Source: UBA11524 sp965646445 (lineage in GTDB: Bacteria; Bacillota; Clostridia; Christensenellales; Aristaeellaceae). Taken from it: 64,000 nucleotides of DNA. Below are positions 25,840 through 32,231 of this stretch, piece after piece (positions within the stretch are counted from its first letter, which is position 1; each line of letters starts with the position of its first letter). The stretch is from the NCBI GenBank assembly GCA_965646445.1, contig CBFFZW010000006.1, forward strand, positions 1-64,000. The letters run 5' to 3'. The notes below the pieces were generated by a model, which did not search any database, was not told the origin of the DNA, and saw only the letters and a list, made by a program, of their open reading frames with translations. The position numbers were made by a program, and so were the translations under genes.

Positions 25840-27219
25840 ATGGCAGAACTGACGATGGACAAGCTGGTGGCGCTGTGCAAGAACCGCGGCTTTATTTTTT
25901 CCGGCTCCGAGATTTACGGCGGCCTGGCCAACACCTGGGATTACGGCCCCCTGGGCGTGGAGTTCAAGAACAATGTAAAGAAGGCCTGGTGGCAGAAGTT
26001 TGTCCAGGAAAGCAAGTACAACACGGGCCTGGACTGCGCCATCCTGATGAACCGCGAGGTGTGGGTGGCTTCCGGCCATGTGGGCGGCTTCAACGATCCG
26101 CTGATGGACTGCAAGGCCTGCAAGGCCCGCTTCCGCGCCGATAAGCTGATCGAGGACTTCACCGGCGGCGAGGAAACCGGCGACGGCTGGACCAACGCGG
26201 AGCTGGAAACTTACATTGCCGAGCACGACATCAAGTGCCCCGTGTGCGGCAAGAAGGACTTCACCGGCATTCGTCAGTTCAACCTGATGTTCAAGACCTA
26301 TTCGGGTGTGAATGAATCCACCGCCAATGAGATTTACCTGCGCCCCGAGACGGCCCAGGGCATCTTCGTCAATTTCCAGAACGTGATGCGCACCACCCGC
26401 AAGAAGCTCCCCGCGGGCATCGCGCAGATCGGCAAGTCCTTCCGCAACGAGATCACCCCCGGCAACTTCATCTTCCGGGTGCGTGAGTTTGAGCAGATGG
26501 AGCTGGAATTCTTCTGCAAGCCCGGCGAGGATCTGGAATGGTTCAACTACTGGCGCAGTTTCTGCCGCGACTGGCTGCTGAAGCTGGGCATCAAGGAGGA
26601 GAGCCTGCGCCTGCGGGATCATGAGCCCGAGAAGCTGGCCTTTTACTCGAAGGCCACCACGGACTTTGAGTTCCTGTTCCCCTTCGGCTGGGGCGAGCTG
26701 TGGGGCATCGCCGACCGCACCGACTATGACCTGACCCAGCATCAGGAGCATTCCGGCAAGTCCATGGAGTACCTCGACCCCGTGACCAACGAGCGGTTCA
26801 TTCCTTACTGCATCGAGCCCTCCCTGGGCGTGGATCGCGCGGTGCTGGCCTTCCTGTGCAACGCTTATGAGGAGCAGGAGCTGGAGGGCGGCGACGTGCG
26901 CAACGTGCTGCACCTGCATCCGGCCCTGGCGCCCTTCAAGTGCGCGGTGCTGCCCCTGCAGAAGAACAAGCTGGGCGGCCTGGCCAGTGAAATTCATGCC
27001 GAGCTGGCGAAGTATTTCGCCGTGGATTATGACGAGACCGGCTCCATCGGCAAGCGCTATCGCCGTCAGGACGAGATCGGCACGCCTTACGCCATCTGCG
27101 TGGATTTCGACACCGAGGCCACCGGCACCGTCACCGTCCGCGACCGCGACACCATGCAGCAGGAGCGCGTGGCGATTGCCGACCTGCGGAAGTATATCGA
27201 AGACCGTATGGCTTTCTGA
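25840..27219 (+). CDS. glyQS: Glycyl-tRNA synthetase, single-chain alpha2 type
   Basis: 459 residues; ATG 25840 is 9 nt after GGGAGG, while ATG 25819 lies before that site. Class II synthetase of the eukaryote/archaeal-like homodimer type, not the bacterial alpha2beta2 form. Motif 2 is FRNEITPGNFIFRVREFEQME; RPETAQGIFVNF and the motif 3 segment EPSLGVDRAVLAFL are present; a CxxC pair (CKACKA, CPVCGK) may bind zinc. The anticodon-binding domain is about 360-459. It charges tRNA-Gly. Monocistronic, with its own promoter and terminator. Confidence 0.96.
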   Translation: MAELTMDKLVALCKNRGFIFSGSEIYGGLANTWDYGPLGVEFKNNVKKAWWQKFVQESKYNTGLDCAILMNREVWVASGHVGGFNDPLMDCKACKARFRADKLIEDFTGGEETGDGWTNAELETYIAEHDIKCPVCGKKDFTGIRQFNLMFKTYSGVNESTANEIYLRPETAQGIFVNFQNVMRTTRKKLPAGIAQIGKSFRNEITPGNFIFRVREFEQMELEFFCKPGEDLEWFNYWRSFCRDWLLKLGIKEESLRLRDHEPEKLAFYSKATTDFEFLFPFGWGELWGIADRTDYDLTQHQEHSGKSMEYLDPVTNERFIPYCIEPSLGVDRAVLAFLCNAYEEQELEGGDVRNVLHLHPALAPFKCAVLPLQKNKLGGLASEIHAELAKYFAVDYDETGSIGKRYRRQDEIGTPYAICVDFDTEATGTVTVRDRDTMQQERVAIADLRKYIEDRMAF

Positions 27220-27237
27220 GTTCCCTGAACTTTTTTT

Positions 27238-27273
27238 CAGGCGGCGTGAATCACATCATGCCGCCTGTTTTTT
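27238..27273 (+). terminator. Terminator of glyQS
   Basis: CAGGCGGC (27238-27245) pairs with GCCGCCTG (27260-27267), extended by TGA/TCA, followed by six T. Confidence 0.88.
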
Positions 27274-27274
27274 G

Positions 27275-27303
27275 TTGCCCGAAGGCCGCCTTCGTGCTAT
27301 ACT
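27275..27303 (+). promoter_or_regulatory. Promoter of the nucleoside phosphorylase gene
   Basis: TTGCCC (27275-27280), 17 nt, TATACT (27298-27303), immediately after the glyQS terminator. Confidence 0.6.
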
Positions 27304-27344
27304 GAACGTATAACGTGCAAGAAGCACAGGGAGGGACAAACGTT

Positions 27345-28685
27345 ATGAACATGGTCGAGATCATTGCCCGGAAGAAGCTGGGGCAGGCGCTGACGGCGGA
27401 GGAGATCCGCTACTTCGTCAGGGGCGCGGCGGAGCGCTCTGTGCCGGATTATCAGTTAGCGGCCATGCTCATGGCCATCCGCCTGAAGGGCATGGACGCC
27501 CGGGAGATCACCGACCTCACCCTGGCCATGCGGGATTCCGGCGACGTGGCCGACCTCTCAGCCATTCCGGGCGTGAAGGTGGATAAGCACTCCACCGGCG
27601 GCGTGGGCGACACGGCCACCCTGGTGCTGGCGCCCCTGGTGGCAGCCTGCGGCGCGCCGGTAGCAAAAATGAGCGGCCGGGGACTGGGCCATACCGGCGG
27701 CACGCTGGATAAGTTAGAGGCCATTCCGGGGCTGTCGGTGGAGCTGACGGAGGATGCCTTCATCCGACAGGTCCGGGAGATCGGGCTGGCGGTCATCGGT
27801 CAGACGGGCGCCCTGGCCCCGGCGGACAAGACGCTCTACGCCCTGCGGGATGTGACCTCCACCGTGGACAGCCTGCCGCTGATCGCCTCCTCTATCATGA
27901 GCAAGAAGCTGGCCTCCGGCGCGGACGCCATCGTGCTGGATGTCAAGGTGGGCTCCGGCGCGCTGATGCGGACGCTGGAGGACGCCATCGGTCTGGCCCG
28001 GGCCATGGTGGACATCGGCACCCTGGCGGGCAAGCCCGTAGCCGCTCTGGTGACGGGCATGGAGCAGCCCCTGGGTACCCATGTGGGCAACGCCCTGGAG
28101 GTCAAGGACGCCATCGACGTGCTGGCGGGCCGAACGGGCGGCGCGCTGCTGGAGGTGTCGCTGCTGCTGGGCAGTCAGATGCTCGTGCTGGCAGGGCGGG
28201 CTCCCACCCCGGAGGAAGCGCGGGCCATGCTGACGGCGGCTCTGACCTCCGGCGAGGGCCTGCGGAAGCTGCGGCAGATGATCGCGGCCCAGGGCGGCAA
28301 CCCTGCCGTGTGCGACGACGTGTCCCTGCTGCCCCGGGCGAAGGTGATACGCCGGATTCCGGTCGGTCGGGAGGGCTTCGTGGCGGCCATGGATACCACG
28401 GCGCTGGGCATGGCGGCTCAGGCCATGGGCGCGGGACGGCTGCGCAAGGAGGATGTCATCGACCCGGCGGTGGGCTTCGTGCTCCCGGTGCGCATCGGCG
28501 ACCGGGTGAAGGCGGAGGACGCGCTGTGTGTGCTCCACGCCCGCAGCGAGGCCGACGCGGATCGGGCAGAGGCCGCCATCCGGGAGGCGATCACCTTTGC
28601 GGAGGAGCCAGTGACGCCGCCGCCCATGTGGTACGCCATGGTCACGGCTGACGGCGTGCGCCGCCGGGGGGAGGTGGAACCATGA
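27345..28685 (+). CDS. pdp: Pyrimidine-nucleoside (thymidine/uridine) phosphorylase
   Basis: 446 residues, ATG 9 nt after GGGAGGG. The phosphate-binding segment KHSTGGVGDT (about 80-89) and family signature SGRGLGHTGGTLDKLE (about 109-124) are intact. It splits thymidine, uridine or deoxyuridine with phosphate into base and (deoxy)ribose-1-phosphate for salvage. Three domains as usual (helical, alpha/beta, C-terminal beta). Its TGA overlaps the ATG of a 58-codon membrane-protein gene. Confidence 0.95.
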   Translation: MNMVEIIARKKLGQALTAEEIRYFVRGAAERSVPDYQLAAMLMAIRLKGMDAREITDLTLAMRDSGDVADLSAIPGVKVDKHSTGGVGDTATLVLAPLVAACGAPVAKMSGRGLGHTGGTLDKLEAIPGLSVELTEDAFIRQVREIGLAVIGQTGALAPADKTLYALRDVTSTVDSLPLIASSIMSKKLASGADAIVLDVKVGSGALMRTLEDAIGLARAMVDIGTLAGKPVAALVTGMEQPLGTHVGNALEVKDAIDVLAGRTGGALLEVSLLLGSQMLVLAGRAPTPEEARAMLTAALTSGEGLRKLRQMIAAQGGNPAVCDDVSLLPRAKVIRRIPVGREGFVAAMDTTALGMAAQAMGAGRLRKEDVIDPAVGFVLPVRIGDRVKAEDALCVLHARSEADADRAEAAIREAITFAEEPVTPPPMWYAMVTADGVRRRGEVEP

Positions 28686-28858
28686 CGCCAAGACGATGGG
28701 GTGCCATCGCGGGACTGACGCTGGCCGCGGCGGGTGTGCTCTGCGTGGCCCTGTGCATGTTTCAGCCCGGGGGCAATCAGACGCTGATGAATCTGGGGCT
28801 GATCTGTACCGCGCTGGCCTTTCTGGTGAGCTGGCTGCTGAGGTCGAAGAAGGAATGA
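28682..28858 (+). CDS. Small two-helix membrane protein of 58 residues
   Basis: ATG 28682 overlaps the stop of the phosphorylase gene (ATGA). The peptide starts MTPRRWGAIAGL, has hydrophobic stretches at about 7-25 and 33-52 and ends in RSKKE. The Arg-rich start and Lys-rich end suggest both termini are cytoplasmic. The strict overlap and unbroken frame support real translation. No family is recognised; a role tied to nucleoside uptake or salvage is only a guess from position. Confidence 0.6.
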   Translation: MTPRRWGAIAGLTLAAAGVLCVALCMFQPGGNQTLMNLGLICTALAFLVSWLLRSKKE

Positions 28859-28914
28859 GGGAGCGGGCCAGGCTTCTTTGGCTTCGATGATTGCAAAAAT
28901 GTTGAACAAGCAAT

Positions 28915-28957
28915 AGCGCTCATGCGGAAGTCATCCTTCCAGGCGTGAGCGCTTTTC
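28915..28957 (+). terminator. Probable terminator of the phosphorylase operon
   Basis: AGCGCTCA (28915-28922) pairs with TGAGCGCT (28946-28953), with an inner GGAAG/CTTCC stem, followed by TTTCTT. Confidence 0.7.
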
Positions 28958-29109
28958 TTGCGGCTGCAAGGCTTTCTATTTCAGCTTCCTTGGCCGCGGG
29001 GGAGACTGCCCGGGTGGTTTCGGGCGCTTTTTCATGTTTTGATCGGTTTGAAGTCTTCCTGCTCGGCTTGTCAGCAGAAAGTATAAAAATGCAGGACAAA
29101 GGAGCAAAA

Positions 29110-29244
29110 ATGTTTCCATCTGCGGTATACAATCTGGAAGATGACAGGACATTGTGCATAGTGGGACGAAGACATGTCGGAACACACAAAGTACAATGTA
29201 CTGTTCGTGTTTTTGTATTGCATTCAACAGAATCAGATGTATAA
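29110..29244 (+). CDS. Possible 44-residue small protein (uncertain)
   Basis: In the otherwise empty 464-nt gap 28859-29322 there is an ATG at 29110, 5 nt after AAAGGAG, with 44 sense codons ending TAA (peptide begins MFPSAVYNLEDD). This gap is clearly poorer in GC than its surroundings. A palindrome GTACA-A-TGTAC lies near 29191-29201. No family is recognised and no strong promoter is seen upstream. It could equally be chance sequence in the leader of the next gene. Confidence 0.22.
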   Translation: MFPSAVYNLEDDRTLCIVGRRHVGTHKVQCTVRVFVLHSTESDV

Positions 29245-29245
29245 T
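29218..29245 (+). promoter_or_regulatory. Promoter of the C69 dipeptidase gene
   Basis: TTGCAT (29218-29223), 16 nt, perfect TATAAT (29240-29245), about 77 nt before the start codon. Confidence 0.6.
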
Positions 29246-29322
29246 CATGTTGCCGACAGGGAGCGAGAGGATATCATCCGATCTGTTCTGTCGGGGTCAA
29301 CATACTGTAAGGAGATGGAAGC

Positions 29323-30858
29323 ATGAAACACTCTGTCAAAAGCTTGTTCTGCATCGTTATGACGGTTGCGCTGCTGATGGTCAGCACAGGCGCGCTGGCG
29401 TGTACCGGCTATTATGTCGGCAAGGACGCGAGCACCAACGGCGCTTACATCATCGGCCACACGGTGGATGCCTGGAACACCGCCCAGGCCAAGCAGATTG
29501 TTTATCCGCACAGCGAGGAGCCCGGCCGCACGGTGAAGGTGGGCGAGAATGAGGTTCCGCTGCCGGACGTGACCTATCAGTACACCTCCACGCCCTTCAT
29601 TGAGGGCCTGTGGGACAACGCCGTGGCCAATGAAATGGGCGTGACCATGACCGGCTCTGTCACCACCTACATCAGCGGCGACATCCGCGCCATGGATCCT
29701 TATACCAAGGACGGCGCTTCCGAGACCTGGATCAGCGGCTACATCGCCGCCATCTCCGCCACCGCCCGGGAGGCCGTTGAAAACTACGGCAAGGTGATGG
29801 AGACCTACGGCAGCTCCGAGTCCAACACCTTCATGATCGCTGACCAGAGCGAGGCCTGGTACATCGAGAGCTATTCCGGCCATCAGTGGTGCGCGGTGAA
29901 GATGCCCGATGACTGCGTGGCTGTTTTCGGCAACGAATGTATGCTGGGCACGGTGGACGCCTATGTTGAGGGCGAGTCGCTCCTGCACTCCGAGGGCCTG
30001 TTCACCGCTCCCGCGGAGGCCGGTCTGGCCGTCTACGATGACGCGGGCAACATGGATCTGTTCGCCACCTACTGCGGCGCCACCAACCTGAACAGCGGCG
30101 CCAACCGCCGCACCTGGTACGGCCATGTGCTGCTGGCGCCCTCCACGGCGGGGGATTACAGCATGAGAACCCGCTATGATCTGTTCTACCAGCCGGACGA
30201 GGAGGTTTCCCTCACCGACATCTTTGAGCTGACCCGCTCCCGGTTCGAGAACACCCAGTGGAATCCCGAGGATACCGGCCGCCCCGACATCCGCGTGATC
30301 GGCATCGAGCGCCAGGTGAACTGCTCCGCCATTGAGGTTTATCCTGAGCTTCCCGCCGCCATGTCCGCGGTGACTTGGACCTGCCTGGCCAACGCCGAGC
30401 ACTCCGTTTATCTGCCCCTGAGCAACCTGATTACCGACGTGGCCGCCATGTACGACTACATGCCCGAAGGCTTTGACGCCAACAGCTATGGCTACAACCT
30501 GGATTATGCGCACACTCACTTCAAGCGTCTGTGCGCCCTGAGCGAGCAGGATCGTCTCCACTACGGCACCGGTGTGCGGGGCTACTGGAAGAGCGTGGAG
30601 GATGCCCTGGTTGCCGAGTATCCCGCTGTCTTGGCGGAGGCCGTCAAGCTGTACGAGGAGGATCCCGCCAAGGCTGCCGAATACCTCACTGCCTACACGG
30701 TGGAGAAGCAGGAGAAGGCCCTGGCCGACTGCGATACCATGTTTGACGAGCTGATGTGGTACGTCATCGCCAACACCAGCACCCAGCGGTACAACAGCAC
30801 GTCGGGTGAATTCAGCACCTGGAACAACTTCGTTCCCTCTCTGGCGTCGGCTGAGTAA
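29323..30858 (+). CDS. Secreted C69-family dipeptidase (PepD-like)
   Basis: 511 residues; ATG after AAGGAG. A signal peptide ends ALA at residue 26 so that cleavage exposes Cys27 (CTGYYVG), the N-terminal nucleophile of this Ntn-hydrolase family. Cytoplasmic relatives make the same residue free by removing a short propeptide. Other conserved segments are HTVDAW, NEMGVTMTGS, AWYIESYSGHQW and the C-terminal helical region. It should hydrolyse dipeptides outside the membrane. Monocistronic. Confidence 0.9.
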   Translation: MKHSVKSLFCIVMTVALLMVSTGALACTGYYVGKDASTNGAYIIGHTVDAWNTAQAKQIVYPHSEEPGRTVKVGENEVPLPDVTYQYTSTPFIEGLWDNAVANEMGVTMTGSVTTYISGDIRAMDPYTKDGASETWISGYIAAISATAREAVENYGKVMETYGSSESNTFMIADQSEAWYIESYSGHQWCAVKMPDDCVAVFGNECMLGTVDAYVEGESLLHSEGLFTAPAEAGLAVYDDAGNMDLFATYCGATNLNSGANRRTWYGHVLLAPSTAGDYSMRTRYDLFYQPDEEVSLTDIFELTRSRFENTQWNPEDTGRPDIRVIGIERQVNCSAIEVYPELPAAMSAVTWTCLANAEHSVYLPLSNLITDVAAMYDYMPEGFDANSYGYNLDYAHTHFKRLCALSEQDRLHYGTGVRGYWKSVEDALVAEYPAVLAEAVKLYEEDPAKAAEYLTAYTVEKQEKALADCDTMFDELMWYVIANTSTQRYNSTSGEFSTWNNFVPSLASAE

Positions 30859-30888
30859 GCGGCTTCCGCCTGAAACAAAACCTATGCG

Positions 30889-30929
30889 CGGCGTCAGCAA
30901 GGGCTTCGGCCTGAACCGGCGCCGTTTTT
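30889..30929 (+). terminator. Terminator of the C69 dipeptidase gene
   Basis: CGGCG (30889-30893) with CGCCG (30920-30924) and an inner AGG/CCT stem, followed by TTTTTG. Confidence 0.6.
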
Positions 30930-30950
30930 GTGCGGTCGGACATAGCAAAA

Positions 30951-30978
30951 GCGCTGCCCGCATGATGGACGGGACAGC
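30951..30978 (-). terminator. Terminator of the Dabb operon, related in sequence to the 27-bp repeat
   Basis: Stem GCGCTGCCCG / CGGGACAGCGC around CATGATGGA; on the minus strand it is followed by TTTTGC. The sequence resembles the repeat at 3691 and 3965 (GCTGCCCG, ATGATGG, ACAGCG in common). Confidence 0.7.
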
Positions 30979-30997
30979 GCCTGGCTGGTGATGAAGG

Positions 30998-31285
30998 TTA
31001 TTCGTCGCAGTCGAAGATGGCCTTGAACGCAATGCGCTCGCCGTAGCGTTCCTTCCAGAGGTGATGGGCCTCGCAGGCGTCGTAGACGGTCAGCGCGTCA
31101 GGGGACATCCGCAGGCGGATCAGCAGATCGTAGCGGTTGGGCCGGTTCACCACATTGAGCAGGACTTCAACCTGATGCACGCCGGGGACGGTCAGCGCAC
31201 CCTCAAACAGCGCCTGAATCTCCCCGCGCAGGGCCTGGGGGTCGGCGGGGGCTTCCTTCCACTTGACCAGAATGTGATGCAGCAT
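30998..31285 (-). CDS. Dabb-family (stress-responsive alpha/beta barrel) protein
   Basis: 95 residues, the typical length of this dimeric ferredoxin-like fold. MLHHILVKWKE at the start and a central DLLIRLRM strand, then AHHLWKERYGERI, match the Dabb pattern. Some members are involved in stress response or small-molecule catalysis; the function here is unknown. Lies 12 nt after the stop of the upstream membrane-protein gene, so co-transcribed with it. Confidence 0.85.
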   Translation of the reverse strand: MLHHILVKWKEAPADPQALRGEIQALFEGALTVPGVHQVEVLLNVVNRPNRYDLLIRLRMSPDALTVYDACEAHHLWKERYGERIAFKAIFDCDE

Positions 31286-31297
31286 GGCGTCCTCCCG

Positions 31298-31957
31298 TTA
31301 TTCGGCCAGGTCGGTGGGCGTGGCGGGCTCGGGCAGCGTGGCCATATCCCGCATCAGGATGCACAGCGCCCGCACGGCATTGTCATCATTGCCGCTGTTG
31401 ATGACCACGGACAGATAGCTGTCCGCATCCGTGTACATGTACTGCTGAAGGCCGGGCAGAGCGCTGACCGGTATGCCGAACAGATGCTTTTCGCCCGTTT
31501 CCTGCACGGTGCGCCAGGCCTTGCTGAGGTCGATGTCCATGCTTTCGGCCAGGGCCATCAGCTCAGGATAATCCTCCAGGGGGAGATAGGCTCCCTCCTT
31601 GGCATAGGAATAAAACTGATCCTTCTTCAGCATGTAGATGTCACCCTCGCCGGCGGCGATGTAGGTGCTCAGCTGCATGGGGCCGTAGGCGTTGTCCATG
31701 GTCAGGAAGATGGAGCGCATCTGCTCCATTTCCGGCATATCGTTGAGGCGAAGCTCCTCCAGGTAGGCGTCGAAGATCGTCTGATCGCCCATGGCGGCCA
31801 GGATGAAATCCACCTTCTTCTCCTCCGGGGGGCGGTAGGCGGTCATGGTGAAAATCAGGTTCCAGCCAACCACGCCGATGACGCACAGCAGCAGATACTT
31901 CCACCAGGAATAGGTAAAATGGTTGCGAAGCGTATCCTTGGTAACAGGTGTTTTCAT
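31298..31957 (-). CDS. Membrane-anchored protein of unknown function with a solute-binding-like ectodomain
   Basis: 219 residues from ATG 31957, 9 nt after AAAGG (in-frame ATG 31966 touches that site). One membrane helix at about 20-40 (WWKYLLLCVIGVVGWNLIFTM) precedes an outside domain. The segment order (DFILAAMGDQTIF..., GDIYMLKKDQFYSYAKEGAYLPLEDY) recalls half of a periplasmic-binding-protein lobe. The cytoplasmic N terminus is short. No transporter genes adjoin. The family is not recognised. Confidence 0.65.
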   Translation of the reverse strand: MKTPVTKDTLRNHFTYSWWKYLLLCVIGVVGWNLIFTMTAYRPPEEKKVDFILAAMGDQTIFDAYLEELRLNDMPEMEQMRSIFLTMDNAYGPMQLSTYIAAGEGDIYMLKKDQFYSYAKEGAYLPLEDYPELMALAESMDIDLSKAWRTVQETGEKHLFGIPVSALPGLQQYMYTDADSYLSVVINSGNDDNAVRALCILMRDMATLPEPATPTDLAE

Positions 31958-32016
31958 AAGCGGCATCCTTTCGGCAGGGCAATGGTTTCAAGCAGAACCA
32001 TGCGGCGGTAGAAGAA

Positions 32017-32047
32017 GGGGGACGTCGCGCATCGGCCTGACGCCCCC
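32017..32047 (-). promoter_or_regulatory. Hairpin in the leader of the membrane-protein/Dabb operon
   Basis: On the minus strand GGGGGCGTC pairs with GACG-T-CCCCC (one bulge), followed by TTCTTCT. It lies in a leader of about 140 nt between the promoter and the start codon and may act as an attenuator. No known riboswitch is recognised. Confidence 0.35.
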
Positions 32048-32113
32048 AAGACATCGGCGCGCCGGAGGTGCTCAGTCATCCGGGACGCCGCCATGCTATC
32101 CTCATCCATGATG

Positions 32114-32142
32114 ATTATACAGCACCGGCTTCCATAAGTCAA
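32114..32142 (-). promoter_or_regulatory. Promoter of the membrane-protein/Dabb operon
   Basis: Minus strand TTGACT (32142-32137), 17 nt, perfect TATAAT (32119-32114). Confidence 0.82.
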
Positions 32143-32177
32143 CGGCGGATTTGGGGCACGCCGTTCAAGGAACAGGC

Positions 32178-32215
32178 AACGCCCTCCCGGCAGCGACTGG
32201 CGGCGGGAGGGCGTT
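32178..32215 (-). terminator. Hairpin after lysS
   Basis: Twelve-base-pair perfect stem AACGCCCTCCCG (32178-32189) / CGGGAGGGCGTT (32204-32215), 17 nt past the lysS stop. No T-run follows on either strand, so termination may be partial or factor-dependent. Confidence 0.5.
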
Positions 32216-32231
32216 CGCAGGATGGGCGCGC

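Noticed and set aside
31954..32142. Leader peptide in the 5' region of the membrane-protein operon
   Set aside because: Candidate starts sit at or before the predicted transcript start with no ribosome site, and no amino-acid bias is present.
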